NCBI GenBank assembly: GCA_948144175.1
Contig: CANXME010002658.1
Coordinates: 1-64,000, forward strand
Length of the DNA: 64,000 nucleotides
Direction: 5' to 3'
DNA from: Closterium sp. NIES-65
Taxonomy: Eukaryota; Streptophyta; Zygnematophyceae; Desmidiales; Closteriaceae
Each line of letters starts with the position of its first letter. Within the stretch, counting starts at the first letter, position 1. The position numbers and the translations under genes are program-made. The notes under the pieces were generated by a model. That model made no database searches. It was not told the DNA's origin and saw nothing but the letters and a program-made list of their open reading frames with translations. Below, one piece after another: positions 51,988 through 62,748 of this stretch.

Positions 51988-51996
51988 TTTGAATAA

Positions 51997-53063
51997 AGCG
52001 ACTGCGATGACTTCATTGGTGTCAGCAAAAAGGTCAACGCTGAAGCGCATGATGGATTAACGCACGCCCAGCCTATCATGGGAGGTTTGTAATCAACCCC
52101 ATTCCGGGGCGGGCGGCACGCAAGTCGAACCCTGAAATCGAAGGGTGTCCCACACGAATGGACAGACGGGTTGACACTTCAGAAGCAGGCTTTTGTTTTT
52201 GCGTGTCATTTTTCCGTGTTGCCCGCGGCCAGCCACCTGGCAGGCCAATCCATCGATATCTCGGTTTGTAGGTCTAGTTGGAGCGTTTTTTCCATGCAGG
52301 TTCGAGCAGTTAGCAGAATTTGCCCAGTAGGGTACAACTCTTTAGTAATGGGGTGGTTCGTGAAATAGCTTTCATGGACGAGGTGGAAAATGAAAGGAGA
52401 CGAATTGAGAGTGCCTGGTGTACACAAGATGCCCGTTTGAATAGCCCAAGGTTGCCTTGTAAAGAAGGCTCTTTAAGTGATTATATTATTTCGCTAAGTT
52501 TTCGTCAGTTCGCACCTAGCAAAAAGGGCTTTTAAAAGATTTTGTAACTCTGTTGACCGTTTGACGTTGGTCTCTTCTGTTTAACTTCGGTTTTTGTGGT
52601 TCGGATTGCTCGAGGTGCTTGTAAATGGGGTGCAACTGCCTGGCACCCTAATACACGGGTGCAGAGTTTCCATCGTGGGCAGGGCAAATTCGCGCTCAGG
52701 GGTTGGGCATCTTGTGTATTGGCCAAGTTGACTTTTGGAAACTCCAGTGTTTCAGAGTAGCAGTCATAACAATCTCATAACAAAATAAAACACGGAACTC
52801 TTGTAAAATAAGTAAAATTCTCTTAACCAGCGTAATCCTTCATTGTGAGGACATGGACTTCGTTTACTGTAGCCTGAGAATATGGTATTCCTCAGGGTAT
52901 TCCTCTTCGTTTGTTTACTGCGTCCGATTAACTGTTGCGTGCTCATAAACACCTCACAATAATCCAACATACCAAGCATAAAAAGCATGTGAGCTCAATC
53001 AAGCATCGCAACGTAAATTGTTAGCATTTTATTCCATCGGGAATATATAAAAAAAAACCCACT
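51997..53063. other. Intergenic region, nothing recognised
   Basis: This covers the right flank of the transposon and the 3' region of the first kinase gene. It is moderately AT-rich. No gene, RNA or repeat could be supported. Confidence 0.5.
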
Positions 53064-56000
53064 CTAGAATGCCTTGGACCGATTGAACTTACTGAAGAAG
53101 ATCCGTCTCTCACCCTGCTGCTGCTGTTGCCTACCATGCTGCAGCTCAAGCCATCCCATATTCACACCTCCGTCAAGTTTCACGTTTTCATCAATCGCAT
53201 GCGTACACCTGGACCGACATTTTCTTGGACCCTTCTCCTCACTGTCACACACCTGCGCCAAGTCCCTATTTGCACAAATAAGCAAGGCTTCGCTGCCCAA
53301 ACGTCTGCCGCTGCTGCCGCCGCTCCTGTCACTGCTGCCACTGGAAGATGCAGTGACTGGCAAATGGAACCCATCCGTTTTACTCCCACTGCTGGTGTCC
53401 CCATCACTCTCACCACCACTGCTGCTGTGATCAGGACTAGGGTTACCACCAGCACCACCAGCAGGAGAACCAGGAGAGCGAATGGAAGGTGAAGGGGAGA
53501 GGAAGGGGTAGGCTGACTGAAGAGTATGTGCGGATTTGTGCCTTGTGTGTGTGTAACTCCCTCCCCATGCGCCGACGGAGGTGGCTGTACCAGAAGCTGC
53601 AGAAGCGGCGGCATGTTTGAATAAGTTGGTGGAAGAAATGGCCAAGGATGTAGCGGTGCCAGAATGAGAGGCGACAGATGTAGCAGCAGGGTGTGAAGAT
53701 CTGTGGAAAGCATCAAAGGGATTTGCCTCCAAGGCCCTGGATGGGTGGGCAGCAGTACAGTCCACACAATGGGCGGAAACACTGGGAGTATGCACTGAAG
53801 CAGCAATATCTGCAGCAGCATCCACAGCAGCGGTGTGGGCCCTATCAAGTACTTTCCCTCCCTTGGTTTGGCTGCTTCTGTGTCGGAGACCTCGCATGGG
53901 ACCAAGCCCAATCACTTCCCGTCCTGGTCCCAGCCTTTCAGAAGTTTGAAGAGAAAACCTGTAATCTGCTGCTCTTGCGTCTGCCTCAGTAGTGCTCGCA
54001 TCTGCCTGCTCCTCTGTGTTCTCATCTTGAAGTGATGGTGAGGAAGATGATGGGACGCTTCCCAGATTATGACCACTTGCTGCTTCCCCCTCACTCGTGC
54101 TGCTGCTACTGCTGCTGCTGCAGATGTTGTCATCTGTGTTGTTTTTCATGTAGCCGACAGAATTGCTGTCACATTCGCTGTGGCTGACAGCACCAGTAAC
54201 ACTTCTGTAACGGTTACCAATCCCGAGACTCATCAGATCCGCGAGGTTGCTTATGCTCCGGCTGATTGTCCGCAAAAACTTTCCACCTCTCATGCCCTTC
54301 GAACTCGAGCTTGTAACGAATTCGGAGTTGGCAGTAGCGGATGCTTTGGAGACTGAGCTCAGGCTCTTCAGCAGTTCAGCCGAATCTACCGCGCGCGAGC
54401 CAAACAGCGTGCTCCTAGATCGGTCCGAGGACGCGGAAAAGGTGTTCCTCCGCTGCAGCCGGGGCGGAAGATTGGAGGATTCGCTTGCTAGAGTGGTGCC
54501 CATGACCCTCCCGCCGTAACAGCTGTCTTTATTTTCGCCAAACTCGCTCATTTCCGCGAATTCGTCGTCGCCAGCGTCCGTTTCGCAAACGCTGCCCAAC
54601 CCACCAGCACATTTCATGGGTCCCCGTCGCACCGTAACATCCTTCGCGTTCAGCCACGGGTGGTTAACGACGTCATTGATTGACAAGCGGGCGGCAGGCT
54701 CAATCTCCAGCATGCCGAGAATCAAATCTTTGACCTCCGCCGAGACTCGCAGCCACACGTTGGATCCCCGCTGAATCTCGCCAGCGAAGAACAGGTGCGT
54801 ATCCCCGGTATCAGCCTCCTCGCTAAGAGCATCTCCGCTTTCACGAGGAAACATCAGCCGTGCTAAATGATCGCGCGCGTGAGCAATTTGGCGGATAATC
54901 TTCCGCTCGTGCGGACCCGAGAAAGGGACGGACGACGACAGAAGCGCGAAGAGAACCACTCCCAGCGACCACACGTCAGCTTTCATCGGGCATTCCGTTC
55001 GCGTCGTCGCTTCTCTTTCCAATACAATCAGCTCCGGCGCCGCGTACTGCATCCAGCGTAAGCATTCTTCCCCCGCGAACCGCGACTTCCCCTCGAAGCT
55101 CCCCCTTTTCACAGCGTCGCGAATCCGCGACTCCACTGACGCCACATTTCCACTGCCGCCCGCCGCTGCCATGTCACCTGCAGCCGCATCTCCTACAGCC
55201 GGGAACACAGCCACATTCTCCGCACTTCCAAAATCCGCGAGCTTCGCGAACACAGCAGCGCAACCCCCATGTGGCGCGGCGCGCGGCGATACTAATCCGG
55301 TCTCGGAGAAACCACTGCTGCTAGCCTCACACGTTTCGGAAGCACACCCGTGCGGGTACGCGGAACAAATGCTTGAAAGGGAGCGCGTGCGCGATCTGCG
55401 CGATCCCGCCGCCCCGGGTGGAAATCGGCGCGAGCTTAAGAGCACGTTCTCGAGGCGGATTTCCCCGTGAGCGACGCCGCTCTGATGGCAAAATTGCACT
55501 GCCGCCGCCACCTGACGGAAAACAGCGCGCGCTTCGGGCTCGGGAAGGGCCCAGTCGCGGTTTCTTCCCCAGCCGCCGCCGCCGCTTCCGCCGGAAACGT
55601 CGCGGGAGACCGCGTGCAGCATGCGACCGGATTTTCCGCGTTGAAAGCTGAGGGTTCGCGAAATGCTGCGTGAAATTCCTCGGCTGCTGCGGGCGGTAGC
55701 ACCGAAGGCACCATCATTGAAGGAAGCATTGCTACCGCCACCGTCGGCGAGATTATAGACGTCCGGAGCGCGTGCGCCATTTCGAATAACGGATTCTACA
55801 ATGTAGGTTAGCAAGTTACCCGAGTCGCAGAATTCCCAGGTTAGATACACCGCGTCGGCGTCCTCGAAAGCTCCTTTGAACGTGAGAATGTTCGGGTACT
55901 TCCCGGAAAGACCCTCTGCGACAGCCACCTCGCGACGAACGTCGTCATGCGACGGCTGTAGTCGAGCCGCGGTAGTCGCAAGCGAGCTGTCGCCAGCTTC

Positions 56001-56195
56001 GGTGATTTTTTCGCTCGAGCTTCTGAGTGTCGATTTGAGGATCTTCTTGCAGGCGATCTGCTCGCCTGTGTGACCGTCTTCGCACAACCAAACTGTCGCA
56101 TGACGACCCTGACCAAGGATTCGCAGGAACAAGAGATCGTCAGGAATGCGACCTGGACGGAGAAGGACGGAATTCGCAACCCGCTGTCTCCTCAT
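53064..56195 (-). CDS. Serine/threonine kinase-like protein, copy A
   Basis: This is a single-exon gene of 1043 residues starting at MRRQRVANS. The kinase domain has the glycine loop LGQGRHATV (28-35), the ATP lysine in IACKK (Lys50), DFG (Asp321) and YAAPE (near 385). The catalytic loop reads HGEIRLEN, with Glu245 where the catalytic Asp of HRD stands. Two inserts lengthen the domain: about 75 Ser/Gly-rich residues before DWALPEPEARAVF and about 60 between the catalytic loop and DFG. The C-terminal half is a low-complexity, Ser-rich tail. It looks CAMK/CDPK-like in overall pattern but no family is assigned. A direct duplicate lies at 57867-60633. Confidence 0.82.
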   Translation of the reverse strand: MRRQRVANSVLLRPGRIPDDLLFLRILGQGRHATVWLCEDGHTGEQIACKKILKSTLRSSSEKITEAGDSSLATTAARLQPSHDDVRREVAVAEGLSGKYPNILTFKGAFEDADAVYLTWEFCDSGNLLTYIVESVIRNGARAPDVYNLADGGGSNASFNDGAFGATARSSRGISRSISRTLSFQRGKSGRMLHAVSRDVSGGSGGGGWGRNRDWALPEPEARAVFRQVAAAVQFCHQSGVAHGEIRLENVLLSSRRFPPGAAGSRRSRTRSLSSICSAYPHGCASETCEASSSGFSETGLVSPRAAPHGGCAAVFAKLADFGSAENVAVFPAVGDAAAGDMAAAGGSGNVASVESRIRDAVKRGSFEGKSRFAGEECLRWMQYAAPELIVLEREATTRTECPMKADVWSLGVVLFALLSSSVPFSGPHERKIIRQIAHARDHLARLMFPRESGDALSEEADTGDTHLFFAGEIQRGSNVWLRVSAEVKDLILGMLEIEPAARLSINDVVNHPWLNAKDVTVRRGPMKCAGGLGSVCETDAGDDEFAEMSEFGENKDSCYGGRVMGTTLASESSNLPPRLQRRNTFSASSDRSRSTLFGSRAVDSAELLKSLSSVSKASATANSEFVTSSSSKGMRGGKFLRTISRSISNLADLMSLGIGNRYRSVTGAVSHSECDSNSVGYMKNNTDDNICSSSSSSSTSEGEAASGHNLGSVPSSSSPSLQDENTEEQADASTTEADARAADYRFSLQTSERLGPGREVIGLGPMRGLRHRSSQTKGGKVLDRAHTAAVDAAADIAASVHTPSVSAHCVDCTAAHPSRALEANPFDAFHRSSHPAATSVASHSGTATSLAISSTNLFKHAAASAASGTATSVGAWGGSYTHTRHKSAHTLQSAYPFLSPSPSIRSPGSPAGGAGGNPSPDHSSSGGESDGDTSSGSKTDGFHLPVTASSSGSSDRSGGSSGRRLGSEALLICANRDLAQVCDSEEKGPRKCRSRCTHAIDENVKLDGGVNMGWLELQHGRQQQQQGERRIFFSKFNRSKAF

Positions 56196-57789
56196 CTTAA
56201 CCAAAAATAGCAAAACTTATCAATCTACCGAACCACGTCTTTTTCTGAAGCACTAAGCGGAGAAACAATGTAGGTAGTACGAGAGACGTAACGAATCATC
56301 CGCTTTAGCTTGGATTGGCTGAATCCAAGGCATGATACAGCAGATATACTTTTAATGGCTATGGGAAGCCATGGCCTGTGGAGAATTTCTATGAAAACGT
56401 GGAGATTCACATGTTCGTGGCAGACTTGAACGTAGTGCAATTTCTGCTCGAAACCAGTCTGGGGCCATTTTGGCGGGAAGCAACAAAATTGGTGGTGGTG
56501 GGCCGTCAAGCACCTCACCAAAACGTACCTAAATAATCTTCACCGCACCGAAACTTACCGCAACCACCGACACCGTACCTTCCATTAATGCATGATCTGT
56601 CTGCTTCACGACCAGGTCAGGACACGGAACTTGACCCATCATCCTTCACACAACTTCAACTCTGAAATTCTGGCATGTTAATTTTCATGCCCGTACATTT
56701 GTTCCTTTCGCGGAAGATATGCTTACTAATTCTAGAAGTTACACAGAAGCAGGCTCGGCACACACGGGTCCCACTATTTTCAGCCTCAAAAGGTATTTTC
56801 TCCATTATCCTGCCCGAATCACGCCTGACAACACATTCGTTGGATATTGCAATATCTGCTACGCAACCAGCAAACATTTGAGGACACCCTCCCCTGACCA
56901 ACAGAGCAGGACGTAGCGGACCGCCAATGCGGGTGGTGCATGGTGGATGCCACCCCACCTCTGCTGACGTCAAACGCATCGCCCTAAATTACTGTATCTG
57001 ACAGGTGGTAACCGGAAGGCGCTGGGTTCTCCAATCAGAGCAGCCATACGTCGATTGCACGGAGGGTCGGCGAAACAACAAAACCTGGTGGATTGCCCAT
57101 GCATTCCTACAGACCAATCCGCAATATTTTAGTACACCTGATGCCCGTTAGAGTCCCCCACACTTGGGTCTTCCTCTGGGCTTATAAGTGATTTTGGCAT
57201 TTCGCCCAGTTCGTCAGGTTTCGCCTAGACTGCCAGGTGCTTTTATCTAACACTGGTTGTAACACGTTTGTTTTATTCCGCACAATGCAGGGCGGACTTA
57301 CTTGTTGTTTGTTGGTGGACCTGGTTACCACTGCAATTTCATTAAAACAATGCACCCCATTACAAGACATCACCCATCTCATCACAAACAACATCTCTCC
57401 CCCACACAGCATACGAACCAGCCCAACCCCGCCAATTAACAAGCCCCACCTGTCTCCCATGCAAAGTTAACATGGATTGCACCAAGCTGATGTCAATGTG
57501 CACGAGTCTTGCACATTTACAGCACCGAAACGAAATCAACACAAGGGGGTATCAACACCCCTCGCATCCTCGTCCACTCGGCCGCATCCAGGAACCCGCC
57601 CATCACGGCGGGCGCCCCTGCTTCAATGAGCTCATGGGGGCGAGCCGCCTGCTGAGCCAGGGTGACCCAACGCGGGGTCGGCGCCGTCATCTACGCCGGC
57701 AGCACACGCCCACGGCGGCGAGGGGTCTCCGCCTGCATACTGGCGGGAGCCTCCCACATCTCTGGCGCCGGCACATTCGGCGGCTCCAT
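56196..57789. other. Region between the kinase copies
   Basis: 56196-56630 is the upstream region of copy A and is similar to 60640-61116 upstream of copy B, including CTTCACGACCAGGT at about 56605-56620. That marks the empty site of the gypsy insertion. 56660-57790 has no counterpart in copy A. 57540-57780 is GC-rich and partly open on the minus strand (VTLAQQAARPHELIEAG) but is not recognised. Confidence 0.5.
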
Positions 57790-57866
57790 CGCGAGCGGGG
57801 AGTGTGTGGGGATCTGTGCCTTGTATCTGTGTAACTCCTCCCCCAAGCTCTTGCTGTTTTGGTTGT

Positions 57867-60633
57867 TTAAGTAGCAGCTACAGCAGCAGCAACACCACGT
57901 TCACATGAGCGACTGGAAGAGTCAGAATAGGCTGTAGCGGTGAGAGAGCGAGACATGGCAGATGTAGCAGCAGGGTGTGAGGATCCGTGGGAAACATCGC
58001 AGCAACTTCCCTCCAAGGCCCTGGAGGGATGTGCAGCAGTACAGTCTACACAACGGCTGGCCTCAACAGAAAAAGGAGCATGCACTGAAGCAGCAGCACT
58101 GGCAGCAGTGGTGCAGGTCATGTGAGGTATTTCCCCACCCTTGGTTTGGCTGCTTCTGTGACGGAGACCTTTTATTGGACCTAGCGAGATCGCTTCCCCT
58201 CCTGCTCCTAGCCCCTCGTGAGTGTGAAAAGTAAATCTGTACGGTGCTGCTTGTGCTTCAGCCTCAGCCGCTCTTGCCTCTTGCTCCTTTGTATCCTCCT
58301 CTTGAAGTGGTGGTGAGAAAGGTGATGAGAAGCTTCCCAAATCATCACCAGTAGCGCTGCTCATTTTGCCGCCGAAACTGCCGTTGGTGTTGTTTTTACT
58401 GTAGCTGACGGAGTTTATGTCCCAATCACTGTAGCTGACAGCGCCAGGAGTATTGCTGCAACGGTTACCGCTTGCGCGACTCATCAGATCCGCGAGGTTC
58501 CCAATGCTCCAGCTGATCGTGCGCATCAGGAGCTTTTTACCTCTCATGCTCTTGGGGGCTGTGCTTGTAACGAAGGGGGAGTTGACAGAAGCGGATGCTG
58601 TGGGAACTGATGAAGTAGCCCTTTTGTGCTCGCCCTTTTGTTCAGCCGAATCCACCATCCGCAAGCCAATCTGCGTGCTCCTAGACCGGTCCGAAGACGA
58701 GGCAAAAGTGTTCCTCCGTCGCAGAGGTGGCGGAAAATTCAAAGATTCGCCTGCCCGAGTGTGACTACTGCTGCCTCTGCCCTCCCCGGCGGATGCTGTG
58801 GAAACCGAGTTTGTCCTTTCGTGCTCGCGCTTTCGTTCAGCCGAATCAACCAAACGAGAGCCGATCGGCGTGCTCCGGTCTGAAAACGAGGAAAAGGTGT
58901 TCCTCCGCCGCAGCGGCGGCGGAAAATCGCTCAATTCGGCGTTACAGCTGCCTGTTTTATCGCCGATATCGTTCAGCTCCGCAACTTCATCGCGTCCAGC
59001 GTCCGTGTCGCAAACGCTACCCAGGCCACCAGCGCACTTCATGGTTCCTCGTTCCCCCGTTTCCTTCGGGCTCAGCCACGGGTGGCTAACAACGTCGTTA
59101 ATGGACAAGCGGGCGGCAGGCTCGATTTCTAGCATGTTGGAAATCAAATCTTTGGCTTCCGCCGAAACGCGCAGCCACACATTGGACCCCCTCTGAATCT
59201 CGCCGCCGGAGCTCAGGCTCGTATTCCCGCCAGCAACCTCCTCGCTAAAAGCATCGGCACTTCCTGACGGAAACATAAGCTGTTCTAAATTATCTCGCGC
59301 TACCGCAATCTGACGGATAATCTTCCGTTCGTGGGGACCCGAAAAGGGGACGGACGACGACAGAAGAGCAAAGAGCACCACTCCCAGCGACCACACGTCA
59401 GCTTTCATCGGGCTTTCATTCCGCGTCGTCGCTACTACTCCGGACTTGGTAGACTCTATCTCCGATACAATTAGCTCCGGCGCTGCGTATTGCATCCAGC
59501 GTAAGGTTTCTTTTCCCCCGAAGCGCGGTGACTTCCCACCGAAGCTCCCCCTTTTCACGGCGTCGCGTATACGCGATCCTACTGACGTCACCGCTCCACT
59601 GCTGTCCGCTGCTGCCACCTCACCCGAAGCGACATCCCCCACAGCAGAGGTCCCAGCCACACTCTCCGCACTGCCGAAATCCGCGAGCTTCGCGAACACA
59701 GCAGCGAAACCGCCATGGGAGGCCGCGGCGCGCGGCGACTCCAACCCGTCCCAACCGAAACCACCGCTACTATTAGAAGCACTTGCCTCATACGTGCACG
59801 CGTGTGAGAACGTGGATAAAGCATCTGGAAGGGAACGTCGCCCCCGCCGGGACGAATCGGCGCGAGCTTAAGAGCACGTTTTCGAGGCGGATATCGCCGT
59901 GCGTGACGCCGCTCTGGTGGCAGAATTGCACTGCAGCCGCCACCTGTTGGAAAATCGCACGAGCGTCAGCCTCGGGAAGAGCCCAGGTGCAGTCTCCCTC
60001 CCAGGTGCCGCCGGCGCCGGAGACGGCGTTGCCTTTGCGGGGTGTCGCGGGCGGCTTGCGACCAGATTTGCCGTGTTGGAGGCTCAGGGTTCGCGAAATG
60101 CTGCGAGAAAGTCCTAGGTTGGTGCCGGTGGGAACACAGAAAATAGCTTCATCATCCCAGTTAGCAGTTCTGCCGCCGTTGCCGGCGAGATTGTACACGT
60201 TGGGTGCGCGTCCGCCGTCTCGTTGCGCGGATTCGACAATGTCGGTTAGTAGGTCTCCCGAGTCGCAGAATTCCGAGGTTGAATACACCGCGTCGGCTTC
60301 CTCGAAGGCTCCTTTGAGCGTGAGAATGTTGGGGTGCTTCCCGGAAAGACCCTCTACGACAGCGACCTCGCGACGGACGTCGTCATGCGACGGTTGTAGT
60401 CAAGCTGCGCAGGTCGCAGGCGAGCTGTCGCCAGCGTCGGCGATTTTTTTGCCAGAGCCTCTGAGCGTCGATTTGAGAATCTTCCTGCAGGCTATCTGCT
60501 CGCCTGTCCGACCGTCTTCGCACAACCAGACTGTCTCATGGCGACCCTGGCCGACAATTCGCAGGAATACGAGGTCGTCAGGAAGTTGACTTGGCCGGAG
60601 AAGGGCAGAGGTTGCAACTCGCTGTTTCCGCAT
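57867..60633 (-). pseudogene. Serine/threonine kinase-like protein, copy B (broken)
   Basis: The reading frame begins MRKQRVATS at 60633 and is homologous to copy A through the kinase domain and Ser-rich tail. A TGA at 60400-60402 replaces the CGA arginine of copy A (codon 78). A deletion around 59750-59840, after the catalytic loop, shifts the frame. The later frame 59744-57867 remains open (ADFGSAE, YAAPELIV, WSLGVVLFALLSSSVPFSG). Unlike copy A it keeps the canonical catalytic Asp (HGDIRLEN). An ~85-residue block (PPPLRRRNTF to VDSAE) is tandemly duplicated inside. The C-terminus is shorter than copy A. An intron spanning the frameshift is possible but the TGA would remain. Confidence 0.82.
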
Positions 60634-61116
60634 GTTTGCTAACTTTGGCGAAATGTACCAATCTACTAGCCACGTCCAGTTCCAGAATACTTGGAAAAGA
60701 AATGTAGATAGTAAGAAAGTAGCAACAATTTCTCTGCCTTGCTTGCTAATGGTGGTTGTTTCCTAGGCGTGTCGAGATGCAAGCAAGAGACTCTTCGTGG
60801 CTGAAGAAAGCCATAGCGTGTGAACTATTTCTATGCAGACGTGGAGATTCACCAGTTTGATTGTAGCGATGTTGAACGACCTCAACACGAAAGCTTCAAG
60901 GCAATCTGACAAGGAATCGTTGAAAAGCAAGCAATTCTCCTCGTCTTTTGTGATGCGCGGAGGCGGCGACAAATATCGTGGTGGTAAGGGGAAGTCAAGC
61001 GCCTCACCAATCACAAGAACGAACCAAAAACCATCATAACCGCACCGAAACACATTGCAGCTAGCGTCACCGTAACCTTGCGTTTGGTGCTTCATTCTTG
61101 GAACTTCACGACCAGG

Positions 61117-61444
61117 TGTTACGGGTGCAATGGATCGAAGTAGCGAGAATTGCACTAAGGTGTCAAACGAGTACAAAGATGTGAGCGAAGGCATGAGCGA
61201 ACATTTATACGCGAAACATGCAAACGGTAACGCGGTGCGTGCGAGCTAGCTAGTGCTATGCTGGCAGCAAGGCTCAGGCTAGTCCCGAAGCGTAGGCCGA
61301 CACGGCCGGGCCAGCAGTGCGAGGTTTCGCAAAACAGTGCGCACGAAGTTGGCGAAGTCCCGTTAGCAGTAACGAGCGAACAACGGCTGTTGCTGTACGT
61401 GATGTAGTCGGGCTCCGTAAGGAATGCCGAGAAAATTCCTTACA
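61117..61444 (-). repeat. Gypsy 3' long terminal repeat
   Basis: The 328-bp repeat begins TGTAAGGAATT and ends ACCCGTAACA on the minus strand, with a TATA-like TATAAATG near 61205-61212. It directly follows a G-rich polypurine tract (61450-61464). Confidence 0.85.
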
Positions 61445-61479
61445 CTACTCTCCCCCCCCCCCTCAAGTAGCCCCCTCCG

Positions 61480-62415
61480 CTACGCGAGTGCATGTATATC
61501 GCGGAATCCCCGGCTCCTCAGGTACACTTGCAGGGCAGGGTGGTTTTCAATGTTGGCCAGGGGCACCCAGCTATCTTCAGTTGGCGTGCAGTCCTTCCAG
61601 CGAACAAGGAATTCAATCCTCCTGATTCCCGTGGGGTGGCGAATCCGATGACTCAGAATTTTTTCGGGTTCGATGATCGGCTCTGATGCAGGGCGAGTCA
61701 TGGATGGTGGGCGGTGGCGAGGCAGTTGGCTTGTGGTTGGGATGTATGGGCGAAGCAAGCTGACGTGGAACGAAGTGCTGATGTACCAGTCGGTCGGTAA
61801 TAGTAGGTGCGCGGTTACTGGCGTGATCATGTGGCTGATTTGGAATGGGCCACAGTAGCGCGGTCGAAGTTTTGGTACGTCGGGCAGTCGCAGATTTTGC
61901 GTGTCGAGCAGTACATAATCCCTTGACTGGTATGTGACAGGGCGGTGGTGGCGGTCAGCGTTGCGCTTAGCAATGACGTTCACTTTTTTAATAGCTTCTG
62001 TGGCTCTGGTGCGGGCAGCTTGCAGAATTTCGGCGAATTGCTGTGCGCGTGGTGTTGGGTTGTCCGGACTCGGCGTCATGGGCACTGTAGGATTTTTCCC
62101 GTAGTTCAGGTAGAACGGGGACTGCTGCGTCGTCACTGACGTGGCGTTGTTGTACGCGAACTTGATCAGCGGCAGCTGCTGCTCCCAAGTCGTCGGGTCG
62201 TCGCACGTGGTACAAATCAACTTCTCCATCGTCTGATTCGTCCGCTCTGTTTGACCGTCGGTCTCGGGGTGGTACGACGAACTGAACTGCAACCTGGTTC
62301 CGAACTGCTCCCAGAGGCTCTTCCAGAAGTTGCTGGTGAACTTCGTGTCCCTGTCGCTGATAATCGCTGCTGGTATCCCGTGCAGGCAAACAACAGCTGC
62401 GATGAACATGAGAAA
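61480..62415 (-). CDS. Gypsy integrase C-terminal half with chromodomain (partial)
   Basis: The frame encodes the integrase second half (LHGIPAAIISDRD, SSYHPETDGQTERTNQ, KFAYNNATS, QSPFYLNYGKNP). A linker follows, then a chromodomain (EFLVRWKDCTPTEDSWVPLANIENHP) ending at the stop at 61480. This is the arrangement of chromoviruses, which target insertion through histone recognition. The protease, reverse transcriptase and first catalytic Asp lie beyond the copia insertion and outside the window. The remaining frame is open. Confidence 0.9.
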   Translation of the reverse strand, partial: FLMFIAAVVCLHGIPAAIISDRDTKFTSNFWKSLWEQFGTRLQFSSSYHPETDGQTERTNQTMEKLICTTCDDPTTWEQQLPLIKFAYNNATSVTTQQSPFYLNYGKNPTVPMTPSPDNPTPRAQQFAEILQAARTRATEAIKKVNVIAKRNADRHHRPVTYQSRDYVLLDTQNLRLPDVPKLRPRYCGPFQISHMITPVTAHLLLPTDWYISTSFHVSLLRPYIPTTSQLPRHRPPSMTRPASEPIIEPEKILSHRIRHPTGIRRIEFLVRWKDCTPTEDSWVPLANIENHPALQVYLRSRGFRDIHALA

Positions 62416-62417
62416 AC

Positions 62418-62537
62418 TGAAACGAGAATGAGAATGACTAAGGGGAAGTTGGGTACAAGTACAAACCCTAGAAAAGCTGTACCCCATATGTGCTACCCCA
62501 CTATAGCCTACAGCAGCTATGTCATATAAATCCGACA
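62418..62537 (-). repeat. Second copia element, 3' long terminal repeat
   Basis: The 120-bp repeat begins TGTCGGAT and ends CTCGTTTCA on the minus strand. It is preceded by the same TATGGGGGTG polypurine tract as the first copia and is clearly related to but diverged from 39751-39881 (shared GTAGGCTATAGTGGGGTAGC). Confidence 0.87.
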
Positions 62538-62748
62538 CACCCCCATAGGCAAAGTGGGGGAGAACAAGGGGTCACAAGACCAGTCAAGCAAAGCAGAGCA
62601 AGCTCAGGGTGGATCACAAAGTCACCTCACATTCCGAGCACAAGTTCAAGGCCACAAGGCTAGTTCACATGCAGGAGTACATATACATATATAAAAGGCT
62701 AGATAAGCAAGAGCAGGTGTATATATATATGTAACAGTACAAACAAGG

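Larger units (their letters stand above)
61117..62417 (-). mobile_element. Ty3/gypsy chromodomain element, 3' part
   Basis: This comprises the 3' terminal repeat, polypurine tract and the end of pol. The upstream part is cut off at 62417 by a copia insertion. The flank CTTCACGACCAGG matches the empty site upstream of kinase copy A, so it inserted after the kinase duplication. Confidence 0.88.

Noticed and set aside
57472-57834. 120-residue plus-strand frame between the kinase copies
   Set aside because: Arg/His/Pro-rich composition typical of GC-rich non-coding sequence; no motif or partner.
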